Position numbers and translations under genes: made by a program | Origin: Moraxella ovis | Lineage (GTDB): Bacteria; Pseudomonadota; Gammaproteobacteria; Pseudomonadales; Moraxellaceae | Assembly: GCF_900453105.1 (NCBI RefSeq) | Contig: NZ_UGPW01000001.1 | Span: forward strand, 124,001 to 188,000 | DNA: 64,000 nucleotides | Direction: 5' to 3' | The notes under the pieces: generated by a model | What the model was told of the DNA's origin: nothing | Database searches by the model: none | Seen by the model: the letters and a program-made list of their open reading frames with translations, nothing else | Part shown: in pieces, positions 1 through 10,335 of the stretch | How the letters are laid out: each line of letters starts with the position of its first letter | Position numbering within the stretch: the stretch's first letter is position 1

Positions 1-111
1 CGCAACCCAAAGACGGGCGAGAGCATTCCTGTTAAGGCGCGCCGCGTGGTAACATTCAAGGCAGGTCAAAAATTCCGCACGCGCATCGAGATGGAGAATG
101 ATCCGCGTTAG
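1..111 (+). CDS. ihfA: Integration host factor subunit alpha, C-terminal fragment
   Basis: The window opens inside this gene; the last 36 codons are present and end at TAG (109-111). The fragment begins RNPKTGES and continues through [13 protein letters not shown], the DNA-binding arm and C-terminal helix of the HU/IHF family. The ITARRVVTF-like stretch matches IHF alpha better than IHF beta or HU. IHF is a heterodimeric nucleoid protein that bends DNA sharply at specific sites in recombination, replication and sigma-54 promoters. The gene usually follows pheT, which would lie upstream of the window. The assignment rests on this short fragment, but the alpha-type motif is distinctive. Confidence 0.85.
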   Translation, partial: RNPKTGESIPVKARRVVTFKAGQKFRTRIEMENDPR

Positions 112-157
112 TCGGCAGACTGCTGTTAATTTCAATGAGCTGATTTGCTAAATTTGC

Positions 158-186
158 TTGAATAGTTGGTGGTATTTTGCTAAAAT
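158..186 (+). promoter_or_regulatory. Probable sigma-70 promoter for rpmE2
   Basis: A -35-like TTGAAT (158-163), a 17-base spacer and a -10-like TAAAAT (181-186) lie upstream of rpmE2, giving a leader of about 145 bases. The leader contains a small CCCA...TGGG hairpin. I saw no Zur-type operator here, although type B L31 genes are zinc-regulated in some bacteria. Confidence 0.4.
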
Positions 187-336
187 ATCGGCTCATTTTT
201 CCCATCTAAGTGGGCTAATGTGTGAAAACATGGTGCGGTATGCCAAAGTTGGTTGGTGATGGCGTGGCTATGTTCGGCTGTAATGGTATTTACCAAGGCA
301 GTATATATTAGTGCTTAGATTTATTGGACGATCATC

Positions 337-600
337 ATGCGTAAAGACATCCACCCAGAATACAAAGAAGTTCTATTCCACGACACCAATGCTGACGTGT
401 ACTTCCTAACTCGCTCAACTGTTGCGACTAAGACTACTCGTGAATACGAAGGTCAAGAATACCCATATTTCCCACTTGATATCTCAAGTGCGTCGCACCC
501 ATTCTACACTGGCGAGCAACGTAAAGCATCTAACGAAGGTCGTGTTGCTAGCTTCAACAAGCGTTTTGGTGCATTCGCAAGCCGTGGCAAAAAAGCCTAA
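337..600 (+). CDS. rpmE2: 50S ribosomal protein L31 type B
   Basis: This 87-residue protein starts [12 protein letters not shown], typical of L31, and has the longer type B layout with the [10 protein letters not shown] and FNKRFG motifs. It lacks the Cys residues that bind zinc in type A L31, so it should be the zinc-independent form. L31 sits at the subunit interface of the 50S ribosome. In bacteria with both forms, type B replaces type A during zinc shortage; whether a type A copy exists elsewhere cannot be seen here. The gene stands alone with its own terminator, and its codon use is like that of highly expressed genes. Confidence 0.95.
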   Translation: MRKDIHPEYKEVLFHDTNADVYFLTRSTVATKTTREYEGQEYPYFPLDISSASHPFYTGEQRKASNEGRVASFNKRFGAFASRGKKA

Positions 601-633
601 CTTGTCCACCAAAAGCAATAAAGCTTTTGATGT

Positions 634-663
634 AAACCGTCCTGTATGGACGGTTTTTTTATT
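634..663 (+). terminator. Rho-independent terminator of rpmE2
   Basis: A perfect 9-bp stem (AAACCGTCC / GGACGGTTT) with a 5-base loop is followed by a run of T, 33 bases after the rpmE2 stop codon. Confidence 0.85.
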
Positions 664-877
664 ATCCATCACAATGAGTTGAGCGATTTTTGAACAGTTT
701 TTATCAAAAGAGCATTAAGCTGTTCAAATTTATAAAAATAATTGCCAAAAATATAAAACTTGACCCAACAAATAGATGACGAATTTGGCGCATCGTGATA
801 GACTATGAATAATTTATTTGTATCAGCCATCAGTTGATGGTGATGTTAGATTTTTTAAAAGAATATTTGGGGTAGAT

Positions 878-1759
878 ATGGATCAGAGTGTTTGGCTGTT
901 GCTTGCAGTGCTTGCGATTGTACTCGGATGTATTTTGTTGGTGCCTGCCATTTTGCGCGCCATTAATAGCAAAAAACAAATCGATCATGATGGCGATGTA
1001 CATCACAAAGATGGTTTGCCGATCACGCCAAGAGACGAGCGACTGCTGACTCATGATGATGCGGTTGCCTTGCCAAGCGACGACGCACCTGATGCGCTAA
1101 CCAGCATGGCGGCGGTGGCAGCTTCATCCCCTGTGGTGAGTGCATCAGATCGACCGACTATTAATCCTGAGCCCAACAAGCCTGCTGAAAATGCTGATGA
1201 GACGATCGCGCCGAGCGATGCTGCGCACGAAGAGACCGAGCAGCTGCGCGAGCTTAATGGTAAATTTGAGCAAAATTCCCCAATCCTAGATAAGCATCTG
1301 TCTGACCAAGAAAGCTTCGATCAGAATAACAGCCCACTGTTGAATGCCACAGACAACATCGCTGTGGTGATCACACCACGTAACGCCTACACGGGACTGT
1401 CAGGCAAAATCGTACTGAGCTTAGTGCGTGAATACGGCTTAAAATATGGCGTGATGAACATGTTCCACCGCTACGAGCATGAGAATGGCACGGGCGATCT
1501 GTGGTTTAGTATGATGGGCGTGAATAACGAGGGTGTTCAGCCGTTTGACTTGAATGTACTTGCTGAGAGTCGTTTTAATAGCATTCTATTGTTCTTATCA
1601 CTGCCGCACCCACATGCCTTGCGTGGCTTTGACAGCATGGTGTCAGTGGCGCAGATGATCGCTGATGACCTAGAGGCTGACATATATAACGAAGAGGGCT
1701 ACACGCTCGACGATGCAGAATTTGCCAAATTGCGTGCCCACGCTGCCAGCCATCAATAA
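878..1759 (+). CDS. zipA: Cell division protein ZipA
   Basis: ZipA is an essential inner-membrane component of the division ring that tethers FtsZ. From the ATG at 878 the protein has 293 residues. It begins with one N-terminal membrane segment (about residues 5-27, WLLLAVLAIVLGCILLV), followed by a charged, low-complexity linker (about 30-155). A C-terminal FtsZ-binding domain (about 158-288) contains FHRYEHENGTGDLWFSM and VAQMIADDLEADI. An in-frame ATG at 818 would add 20 residues before the membrane segment; 878 is preferred because it puts the anchor at the N-terminus. The gene lies directly upstream of ligA, the usual gammaproteobacterial arrangement. Confidence 0.9.
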   Translation: MDQSVWLLLAVLAIVLGCILLVPAILRAINSKKQIDHDGDVHHKDGLPITPRDERLLTHDDAVALPSDDAPDALTSMAAVAASSPVVSASDRPTINPEPNKPAENADETIAPSDAAHEETEQLRELNGKFEQNSPILDKHLSDQESFDQNNSPLLNATDNIAVVITPRNAYTGLSGKIVLSLVREYGLKYGVMNMFHRYEHENGTGDLWFSMMGVNNEGVQPFDLNVLAESRFNSILLFLSLPHPHALRGFDSMVSVAQMIADDLEADIYNEEGYTLDDAEFAKLRAHAASHQ

Positions 1760-1773
1760 GTTTATGCCTTCTA

Positions 1774-1803
1774 AAAACCGTCTTTGATAAGGCGGTTTTT
1801 TGT
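1774..1803 (+). terminator. Terminator between zipA and ligA
   Basis: An AAACCGTC / GGCGGTTT stem (one G-T pair) followed by a T run lies 15 bases after the zipA stop. Read-through into ligA remains possible because no strong separate ligA promoter is obvious. Confidence 0.7.
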
Positions 1804-1823
1804 CTGATTTTATAGTTGTTTAG

Positions 1824-3905
<2,082 letters not shown>

Positions 3906-3993
3906 TTGCCCTATGACAGCCTAATGATTGACTTTGCTTGCGCTCATGATAAACTACCAAAGCCAAAATTAAGTAATAGATTAAGGAATATCC

Positions 3994-4896
3994 ATGACGA
4001 TAAGTAACACACAGCCAAAGAGCAAGAGTGACTTGTTTTCCATGCTTGGGCTGTTGGTTGGTTGTATCTTATTCGGACTGGGTAGCTTGATCGTCGCACA
4101 CATTGAGACGGTCGGTGCGTATGCCATGGCATTTTGGCGGTTGCTCATATCGACAGGGATTTTTTTGGTGCTTGCGAAGATTTTTGGTCAGCATTTCCCC
4201 ACCAATAAAAAAGCCATTGGATTTGCGCTGATATCAGGGGCTGCACTTGGTTTTGATTTGGCGCTGTGGCATGAGAGTATTTATGCGGTCGGACCGGGTA
4301 TTTCTACTTTATTAAACAGCTTGCAGATTTTCTTTTTGGCATTCATTGCGTTTTTGTGGTTTGGTGAGCGTCAGACCAAGATGCAGCTTTTGAGTCTTGT
4401 GATGGCATCGGTTGGAGTGGCACTCATCGCCAGCCCTGAGTTTGCGCACAATGATGCTGCGCTGTGGGGCTTTGTCTCTGGGATTGCCTCTGGAGCATTC
4501 TTGGCGATCTCCATGGCGTATATTCGGCGCACCCATGAAGTCGTTCGTGTGCCGATCTTGCCGATGATGACCATCGTGGGTGCAGGCGGTGCGCTGACGA
4601 TGCTGCCGATGATGCTCTTGTGGAATTGGGGGCAGATCATGCCTACCACCATGAGTGAATGGGGCTGGGTGTTCGTGTACGGTGCGGTCATGCAGTGCAT
4701 GGCGTGGGGGCTTATTGCTTATTCTATTCCTAAGCTTGCCTTGTCGCTGACAGGTCTGCTCTTGCTGTCAGAGCCTGTGGCGGCACTGCTGATTGATTAT
4801 TTTTGGCTGCATAAGGCGATCAGTGGGCTGCAATGGGGCGGTGCGTTTTTGGTGATGTTTGCCATTTATCTAGGCTCATTAAAGGCAAAAAATTGA
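3994..4896 (+). CDS. EamA/DMT-family permease
   Basis: This is a 300-residue hydrophobic protein with about ten predicted membrane segments arranged as two homologous halves, as in the EamA (drug/metabolite transporter) family. Family-like features include LLVGCILFGLGSL near residue 20, FWRLLIS, FLAFIAFLWFGER closing the first half, and LSLTGLLLLSEPVAALL in the second half. Such proteins export metabolites or amino acids; the substrate cannot be read from the sequence. It stands alone between ligA and a convergent lipoprotein gene, with a shared bidirectional terminator. An ATG preceded by AAGGA supports the chosen start. A second, broken EamA gene lies about 2 kb downstream. Confidence 0.85.
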   Translation: MTISNTQPKSKSDLFSMLGLLVGCILFGLGSLIVAHIETVGAYAMAFWRLLISTGIFLVLAKIFGQHFPTNKKAIGFALISGAALGFDLALWHESIYAVGPGISTLLNSLQIFFLAFIAFLWFGERQTKMQLLSLVMASVGVALIASPEFAHNDAALWGFVSGIASGAFLAISMAYIRRTHEVVRVPILPMMTIVGAGGALTMLPMMLLWNWGQIMPTTMSEWGWVFVYGAVMQCMAWGLIAYSIPKLALSLTGLLLLSEPVAALLIDYFWLHKAISGLQWGGAFLVMFAIYLGSLKAKN

Positions 4897-4914
4897 TTAA
4901 CATTTAGCTAAAAT

Positions 4915-4949
4915 AAAAAAGGATTGAATGTCATGTTCAATCCTTTTTT
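4915..4949. terminator. Bidirectional terminator
   Basis: AAAAAAGGATTGAA and TTCAATCCTTTTTT form a 14-bp perfect inverted repeat with a 7-base loop. The A and T tracts allow termination on both strands between convergent genes. Confidence 0.9.
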
Positions 4950-4960
4950 ATTTGGTTGTC

Positions 4961-5536
4961 TTATTTGGCAGGGCGAATCTCGATCGGCAATACCAGGCCT
5001 TCCCCAAACTTGTCCGCAAAGACGTATTCATGCTTGTCAGCGACGACATTATCCTTGGTGTGAATGATGAGCTTCATGTCTGCGCCATCGGTGAGTTCAT
5101 GGCCTTTATAGCCGTCTTCTAACTGATCGAGAATCTTGCCCAGTGCTTCGGGTGCTGCCATGCTAACGACGATGCTGTGCTGGGCTTGTTGATCGCTGAT
5201 GTTGTAGGCTTTGGCATAGTTTTGCACCGCTTGACTGCCAATGTCGATGGGGTATTGATAGCTATTGATGTCGGCCTTTTGGGTGTTGGTGTCGATGAGC
5301 TCCCAGTTGATCTGGATTTTACCATCGGCGGTGATGATTGGCTGAATCTCGGGACTGTCAATATCGACGCCATCAGCTTTTAGGGTGTCGGTAAGTGCTT
5401 CAATGCTGTGTGGGTTGTGCGATTCGATATTATCGGCAGTGTCTGCGCTGTCGCTGGATTGGGTAGGCTCAGCAGGCTTAGAGCAGCCGATGAGCAGGCA
5501 AGCAGACAGTGCAAGCGTTAGGATGGGGGATTTCAT
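4961..5536 (-). CDS. Hypothetical lipoprotein
   Basis: The 191-residue product starts MKSPILTLALSACLLIGCSK, a short signal peptide with a clear lipobox (LIGC, lipidated Cys18), so it should be a membrane-anchored lipoprotein. A Ser/Asp/Glu/Thr-rich linker (about 20-45) follows. The remainder is mixed alpha/beta-looking sequence with INWELI, INSYQYPIDIGSQAVQNYAKAYNIS and KHEYVFADKFGEGLVLPIE. No catalytic motif or named domain was recognised. The ATG is preceded on its strand by AAGG. It may be cotranscribed with the Lrp-type gene upstream (25-base gap), but no functional link is evident. Confidence 0.7.
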   Translation of the reverse strand: MKSPILTLALSACLLIGCSKPAEPTQSSDSADTADNIESHNPHSIEALTDTLKADGVDIDSPEIQPIITADGKIQINWELIDTNTQKADINSYQYPIDIGSQAVQNYAKAYNISDQQAQHSIVVSMAAPEALGKILDQLEDGYKGHELTDGADMKLIIHTKDNVVADKHEYVFADKFGEGLVLPIEIRPAK

Positions 5537-5561
5537 GAGTAACCTTTTAAAAAAATAATGC

Positions 5562-6029
5562 CTATTTTAGCGTAATTTTGATGCCAGATTTAATAAAATT
5601 CATCACAAATTGACTGTTAAAGTGATTGACGTTATTTTCGCTGGTCAATAGGCGGCGTGTAAAAGCGTGATAGTCTTGCATGTTTTGGCTATTCACCATC
5701 AGCACAAAGTCATAATCACCTGAGATCTCATAACACATCATCACCTGTGGCTCGGACGCCATAACCCGCTCAAACCGTTGCTGCATGGATACGCTCGACG
5801 TTGCCATCTTGATCATCACCAGCACCGTGAGCGTATAGCCGACCTTGGTGGGGTCGATGATGGCGACCTGCTTGGCGATGATTTGTTGATCGATGAGCGT
5901 GCTGATGCGTCGCTGTGCTGTAGCGATAGAGATACCCGCTCGTTCGGCGACGCTCTTTAGCGGGAGTGTCGCATCATCTTGTAGGAGATTTAGGATGATT
6001 TTATCGGTGTCATCAATTGCGTGTGTCAT
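5562..6029 (-). CDS. Lrp/AsnC-family transcriptional regulator
   Basis: The 155-residue protein has an N-terminal winged helix-turn-helix (IDDTDKIILNLLQDDATLPLKSVAERAGIS, recognition helix around IATAQRRISTL). A C-terminal RAM/AsnC ligand-binding domain (about 65-150) includes VMMCYEISGDYDFVLMV. Members bind amino acids and control transport or catabolism genes as octamers. It is divergent from the broken EamA/RarD-like transporter gene that starts at 6177, an arrangement in which the regulator often controls an amino-acid exporter. If so, the target gene is now dead while its regulator remains intact. Confidence 0.9.
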   Translation of the reverse strand: MTHAIDDTDKIILNLLQDDATLPLKSVAERAGISIATAQRRISTLIDQQIIAKQVAIIDPTKVGYTLTVLVMIKMATSSVSMQQRFERVMASEPQVMMCYEISGDYDFVLMVNSQNMQDYHAFTRRLLTSENNVNHFNSQFVMNFIKSGIKITLK

Positions 6030-6176
6030 TAGGTTGCATGATTTAGTTAATTATGAGAAATTTTATCAAAATTACCTATTATATGCAAAATAAAACTAAA
6101 TAATTAACTTTGTTCGTGCTTTATTCTCATGATTTTTATTTAAAATGTGTGAAAATTATTTGAATAGACAAATATC

Positions 6177-7163
6177 ATGAATGCGAACATTTCTGTAACC
6201 AATTCTAGTGTACTTATCGCCCCACAAGACACCGCCAAAGCTCGGGCGCGCCGACAATTCATGTGGGGAATTACGCTTGTCGTGCTCGCTAACTTGTTAT
6301 TTGGTGTGCTGTACTGTACACTTATGGCAAATGGCTGTCACCTTTGACCGGTACGAGCGTGTTCTTGTGGCGCATGACGATGATTTTGGGCTGTTTGTTG
6401 GTGTTTTTGGTGGTTGGTGGGCAATCAAAAACCATCATCAATGATCTAAAAGCCATCAAAGCTGTAAAGTCCTGGTTTTGGCTGTTGTTGCCAACACCGA
6501 TTTTTGCCAGTCAGCTGTGGCTCTTTATGTGGGCGCCATTGAACGATTAAGGAGTGCAGACGGCGATGGGTTATTTTCTTTTTCCATTGACGATGGTGCT
6601 GCTCGGCTGTGTGTTATTCAAAGAAAAGCTTAGCAAGGTGCAGTGGATTACGGTTGCCTTGGCGGGTATGGGTATAGCAGCGGAGATCATGCGCACAGGC
6701 GAGCTTAGCTGGGCGACGTTTTGGGTGTGCGGCACTTATCCGATTTACTACATCATGCGCCGCATTCAGAAGGTGCGCGCCGTGACAGGTCTGTTCATCG
6801 ATGCGCTCATCATTGCGCCCTTGTGCTTGATTTGGCTTGTCATGACTGACATGGATACGGTCAAGGTGGTGTTAACGGATGGTTGGCTACTCCTTAAAGT
6901 CGTGGGTCTTGGCGTGGTGAGTATCCTTGCGCTACAGTCGCATCTTGGAGGCGAATCGTCTACTGCCTGTCAGCCTGTTCGGCTTGATGGGATATATTGA
7001 GCATGCGCTGTTGTTCTTGCTTGCGGTGACAGTGCTTGGCGGAATATTTACGATGGACATGCTGGGCAGCTATGGGCTGATCTGGGCGGGAATTTTGTGC
7101 TTGGTGTTACAAGGCATCGTCTCGTATCGCAAGAATAAAGGTGAATCAGCATCAAGCCAATAA
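6177..7163 (+). pseudogene. Broken EamA (RarD-like) transporter
   Basis: Three overlapping frames together encode one EamA permease of about 320 residues. The first reads from ATG 6177 to FGVLYCT near 6320. The frame then shifts and continues YGKWLSPLTGT through FMWAPLND, followed by an in-frame TAA (6548-6550). The same frame resumes GVQTAMGYFLFPLTMVLLGCVLFKE, and a second shift near 6935-6945 leads into YSRILEANRLLPVSLFGLMGYIEHALLFLLA to the stop at 7163. The RLLPVSLFGLMGYIEH pattern resembles RarD. With two frameshifts and one nonsense codon, it cannot give a full-length product. Confidence 0.85.
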
Positions 7164-7200
7164 AATAAAAAGGTCAATATTACATTGACCTTTTTATTTT
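7161..7200. terminator. Bidirectional terminator
   Basis: AAAATAAAAAGGTCAAT and ATTGACCTTTTTATTTT form a long inverted repeat with a 5-base loop between the convergent transporter pseudogene and smpB. Confidence 0.9.
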
Positions 7201-7211
7201 GACGATGGGAA

Positions 7212-7679
7212 TTATCGCAAATCCGCCTTGAACCCGCGTTTTTTATCCATTTGCCAATCGCGTTCTTTTAGGGTGGCGCGCTTGTCGTGGAGTTTTTTAC
7301 CTTTAGCTAGGGCGATTTCGCATTTGACGCGTGAAGATTTCCAGTAGCAAGATAATGCCACGACCGCATAGCCTTTTTGGTTGACCATGCCGAATAATTT
7401 GTCAATCTCACGGCGATTAAGAAGTAATTTGCGCGTGCGAATGTTGTCTGGATTGATGTGCGTTGAGCTGGTCAAAAGCGGTTGAATGTGCGCACCGAAC
7501 AAGAAAGCTTCGCCATTTTTGAAAATGACGTAAGCGTCAGTGATCGCCATTTTGCCTGCGCGGATTGCTTTGACTTCCCAGCCCTCCAGGGCAAGACCAG
7601 CTTCAAAGGTCTCTTCGATAAAATATTCGTGGCGTGCTTTTTTGTTGGCGCAGATTTGATTGCTTGGTTTTTTTGCCAT
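7212..7679 (-). CDS. smpB: SsrA-binding protein SmpB
   Basis: SmpB binds tmRNA and delivers it to stalled ribosomes for trans-translation. From the ATG at 7679 the protein has 155 residues, the usual size. Family motifs are [49 protein letters not shown] and the basic C-terminal tail [16 protein letters not shown]. The reading frame stays open for 48 codons upstream, but that extension is not SmpB-like and [19 protein letters not shown] is the normal start. No tmRNA gene was seen in this window. Confidence 0.97.
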   Translation of the reverse strand: MAKKPSNQICANKKARHEYFIEETFEAGLALEGWEVKAIRAGKMAITDAYVIFKNGEAFLFGAHIQPLLTSSTHINPDNIRTRKLLLNRREIDKLFGMVNQKGYAVVALSCYWKSSRVKCEIALAKGKKLHDKRATLKERDWQMDKKRGFKADLR

Positions 7680-7856
7680 GAGTTGTTGTCCTATTTTTAT
7701 ATAATGCTTGGTATTATAACAAATTATGACAGCCGATAAAGTAGCGCATCTGTTAATTTGCCTAATTGGCAATTTTTGCGAAATCGATTTGCCTTTAAGG
7801 GCGATAATTGATACCATGAACATGATTTATCCATATTATCTACACAAGGAACAACC

Positions 7857-8639
7857 ATGCTAAATAGCGCTCCTACCATTGAGACTTTATTGAACCACCG
7901 CTCTGTGCGTAAATACACAGGCGAACCGATCTCTAATGAGATGCTGCAGGCGATCTTGGAAGCGGGGCGTGCGGTATCGACGTCCAGCTTTTTGCAGGCG
8001 ACGAGCATCATTCGTGTGGTTGATGGCGCTAAGCGTACCCAGCTGCGTCAGATCTCATGCAACATGAGCGAGGCGGATTATAATGAAGCGTTTGCCAATG
8101 GCGAGCGTTTGGGTCATGGCTATGTGGAGTCTTGTGCTGAGTATCTGATTTTTTGTATGGATGCTAAGCGCCATAACCAGCTGGCGGATGTGCAGACTGA
8201 CTGGACAGAGGTGACGCTAATTGGTGCGATCGATGCCGCGCTCATGGCGCAAAACGTACTGGCTGCGGCCGAGAGTCTTGGCTTGGGCGGCGTATTTATC
8301 GGCTCTCTTCGTAATGATATCGAGCGAGCAGGCGAGATCTTAGGCTGCCCTAAACACGTCGTGCCATTATTCGGCCTGTGCTTAGGTCATCCCGATTGGG
8401 AGTCTAAGATTAACCAATCACAGCGCCCACGTCTGCCGCTAGACGTGCTTGTCTCTACCGACGCCTACCAAGAAGCTGATGAAGCCTCCCTAAATGCGTA
8501 CAACGAACAAGTGCGTGAATATTACCAAGGGCGCAAGCTTGATCTAGACTGGCGTGCTCAAATCGCCCAAACCTTCGGCGGTGAAGTGCGTCCCTTCATG
8601 CTAGAATACCTACAAAAGCAAGGTTTTGCTAAGCGCTAA
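7857..8639 (+). CDS. nfsA: NfsA-type NADPH nitroreductase / flavin reductase
   Basis: The 260-residue product belongs to the FMN-dependent nitroreductase superfamily, NfsA/FRase I branch. Visible features are the N-terminal FMN-binding NHRSVRKYTGEPI (about 13-25), SSFLQATSIIRV, the central AIDAALMAQNVLAAAESLGLGGVFIGSLRND, and the late FGLCLGHPD motif characteristic of NfsA. It would reduce nitroaromatics or quinones in two-electron steps with NADPH. It is divergent from smpB and followed by a hairpin and the TPP-riboswitch operon. The start follows an AAGGA Shine-Dalgarno. Confidence 0.88.
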   Translation: MLNSAPTIETLLNHRSVRKYTGEPISNEMLQAILEAGRAVSTSSFLQATSIIRVVDGAKRTQLRQISCNMSEADYNEAFANGERLGHGYVESCAEYLIFCMDAKRHNQLADVQTDWTEVTLIGAIDAALMAQNVLAAAESLGLGGVFIGSLRNDIERAGEILGCPKHVVPLFGLCLGHPDWESKINQSQRPRLPLDVLVSTDAYQEADEASLNAYNEQVREYYQGRKLDLDWRAQIAQTFGGEVRPFMLEYLQKQGFAKR

Positions 8640-8651
8640 CCTTTAGCATTC

Positions 8652-8687
8652 AAGCCTTTCGTTCCACATTGCAGGCGCGAAAGGCTT
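8652..8687. repeat. Perfect 10-bp inverted repeat between nfsA and the thi operon
   Basis: AAGCCTTTCG (8652-8661) and CGAAAGGCTT (8678-8687) are exact inverse repeats with a 16-base loop. The stem could terminate nfsA transcription, but only two T follow it. Its right arm ends inside the candidate -35 element of the riboswitch promoter. Confidence 0.55.
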
Positions 8688-8715
8688 TACAATATTGACG
8701 CGAATACGTTATAAT
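8686..8715 (+). promoter_or_regulatory. Promoter of the TPP-riboswitch operon
   Basis: The -35-like TTTACA (8686-8691), an 18-base spacer and the consensus -10 TATAAT (8710-8715) lie just before the riboswitch aptamer, as expected if the RNA starts near 8722. Confidence 0.6.
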
Positions 8716-8728
8716 TTTTTGAATTTTT

Positions 8729-8808
8729 AGTCGGGGTGCTGTCCTTGTGATGGCTGAGATAACACCCGTGAACCTGATTCAGTTAATACTGTCGTAGGAA
8801 ACTAAACC
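8729..8808 (+). ncRNA. TPP (THI-box) riboswitch
   Basis: The conserved parts of the thiamine pyrophosphate aptamer are present in order: TCGGGGTGCT (P1/P2 side), GGCTGAGA, ACACCCGTGAACCTGAT, and CTGTCGTAGGAA closing the structure. In this class, TPP binding usually lowers expression by blocking the ribosome-binding site or ending transcription. The genes just downstream encode an importer for a thiamine-related compound, which fits. No classic terminator with a T run follows the aptamer, so control by translation seems more likely. Confidence 0.93.
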
Positions 8809-8841
8809 ATGCCCACCCCATCATTTCTACTGTCATGCTAG
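8809..8841 (+). other. Possible 10-codon leader ORF after the riboswitch
   Basis: An ATG at the end of the aptamer opens a short frame (MPTPSFLLSC, stop TAG). The stop codon lies 8 bases before the start of the ATPase gene and overlaps its probable Shine-Dalgarno (AGAGGG, 8840-8845). It could couple translation of the two, or be a chance ORF; no homology is known to me. Confidence 0.25.
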
Positions 8842-8848
8842 AGGGCGT

Positions 8849-9562
8849 ATGCACCACGTTAGCATAGACGGTCTGTCGCTAAGATTCGGCGAGCAGCAGA
8901 TTTTTCATGATTTTAATTTTCAATTGCCCAAAGGTCGCTTTAGCAGTCTATTGGGTGGCTCGGGTGTGGGCAAATCCACCTTGCTGCGCATCATCGCAGG
9001 ACTGGAGAAAGGCTATCAGGGAGAAGTTAGCTTCCTAGACGATGCCAATATCGCCTACATGGCTCAGCACGATGCGCTGTATCCTTGGCTAGCAATCATC
9101 GATAATGTACAGCTCTATGCGCACCTATCAGGTCGCAAATCCCCCAAGACACACGCCAAAGCACTGCAACTACTCACCCAAGTAAAGATGAGCGATCACA
9201 CTCATAAAAAAGTCCACGAACTCTCAGGCGGCCAAAGACAGCGTGTTGCATTGGCGCGCACGCTCATGATGGATGCCGATCTAGTGCTGATGGATGAGCC
9301 GTTTTCTGCATTAGATGCCGTGACACGCCATGAATTACAGGCTTTGGCGTATGAATTGCTACAAGACAAAACCGTCCTACTTATCACTCACGATCCCCAA
9401 GAAGTTCTTCGACTTAGTGATGATATTTATGTCCTAAAACACCAGCCCGCCACCATATCCCTAAAAATCACGCCAGATGATAGACCCATTAGGGCACTCA
9501 CTCATAGCGCATTTGGTGAGCTACATGCACGGCTCCTTGCCGAGCTTGGGGAGATTGTCTGA
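8849..9562 (+). CDS. thiZ: ABC transporter ATP-binding protein, thiamine precursor uptake (ThiZ-like)
   Basis: The 237-residue ATPase has Walker A GGSGVGKST (36-44), a Q-loop region around MAQHDALYPWL, signature LSGGQRQRVALARTL, Walker B DLVLMDEP and the H-loop in LLITHDPQEVL. It belongs to the nitrate/taurine/thiamine-precursor importer group. Because it follows a TPP riboswitch and precedes a permease and an NMT1-type binding lipoprotein, it most likely powers import of a hydroxymethylpyrimidine-type thiamine precursor (the ThiXYZ system). Its stop overlaps the start of the permease gene (A of ATG at 9562), indicating translational coupling. The substrate is inferred, not shown. Confidence 0.88.
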   Translation: MHHVSIDGLSLRFGEQQIFHDFNFQLPKGRFSSLLGGSGVGKSTLLRIIAGLEKGYQGEVSFLDDANIAYMAQHDALYPWLAIIDNVQLYAHLSGRKSPKTHAKALQLLTQVKMSDHTHKKVHELSGGQRQRVALARTLMMDADLVLMDEPFSALDAVTRHELQALAYELLQDKTVLLITHDPQEVLRLSDDIYVLKHQPATISLKITPDDRPIRALTHSAFGELHARLLAELGEIV

Positions 9563-10305
9563 TGCGATGGCTCAAGATACCTTTGATTACCTTGGTTTTG
9601 TTATTGATTTGGCAGGTGATCGTGTCGCTTGGTCAGTTACCGCACTACATTCTACCAAGTCCTTTGGCGGTCTATGAATCATTCTTAGTGCATCATGAGC
9701 TTATCTGGGAGCACGCCAGAATTACGCTGATTGAGATTTTGTTTGGGCTTGGCATTGGCGCGACCTTGGGTGTGGCATCAGCATTGATATTAAGTGCGTC
9801 GCGCAGATTGTCCTCGGTGCTGTTACCTATACTGATCATCTCGCAGGCGATTCCTGTATTTGCCATCGCGCCATTGCTTGTGCTTTGGTTTGGATATGGG
9901 ATCGCCTCGAAGATTGTCATGACGGTGATGATTATTTATTTCCCTGTCACGGCAGCGTGTTTTGATGGGCTGCGCCAGACTCAGAATGCGTGGCTTGACA
10001 TTGCTCGAACTTATCGCATTTCGCCCATGCAGATGCTATTAAAGGTTAAACTGCCCGCTGCGCTACCTGCCCTAGCATCAGGGCTTCGCATCGCCATCTC
10101 GATCGCACCAATTGGGGCGGTGGTTGGCGAATGGGTCGGCTCATCGCACGGTTTGGGTTATCTCATGTTGCATGCCAATGCCAGAATGCAGGTTGATTTG
10201 ATGTTTGTGGCGTTATTTGTACTCGTCATTATCGCACTTAGTCTGTATTTTTTGGGCGATTATTTATTAAAACGCCTAATCCCTTGGGCACCCCATGTAC
10301 GTTAA
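9562..10305 (+). CDS. thiX: ABC transporter permease, thiamine precursor uptake (ThiX-like)
   Basis: The 247-residue inner-membrane protein has about six membrane segments. The EAA loop region ARTYRISPMQMLLKVKLPAALPALASGLRIA (about residues 148-178) contacts the ATPase. Its family is the binding-protein-dependent permeases of the SsuC/TauC/ThiX type. The start overlaps the ATPase stop codon, and the binding-protein gene follows after 30 bases, so all three form one operon under the TPP riboswitch. The late segment APIGAVVGEWVGSSHGLGYLM is typical of this family. Confidence 0.88.
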   Translation: MRWLKIPLITLVLLLIWQVIVSLGQLPHYILPSPLAVYESFLVHHELIWEHARITLIEILFGLGIGATLGVASALILSASRRLSSVLLPILIISQAIPVFAIAPLLVLWFGYGIASKIVMTVMIIYFPVTAACFDGLRQTQNAWLDIARTYRISPMQMLLKVKLPAALPALASGLRIAISIAPIGAVVGEWVGSSHGLGYLMLHANARMQVDLMFVALFVLVIIALSLYFLGDYLLKRLIPWAPHVR

Positions 10306-10335
10306 TCACAGAACTAACCATAAAAAGGAGAATTT

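Noticed and set aside
484..672. Minus-strand ORF antisense to rpmE2
   Set aside because: It overlaps a highly expressed ribosomal protein gene and its terminator, and its product is unlike any known family.
8695..8715. TTGACG followed by TATAAT as the thi operon promoter
   Set aside because: The spacing is only 9 bases, too short for sigma-70; TTTACA at 8686 with an 18-base spacer fits better.
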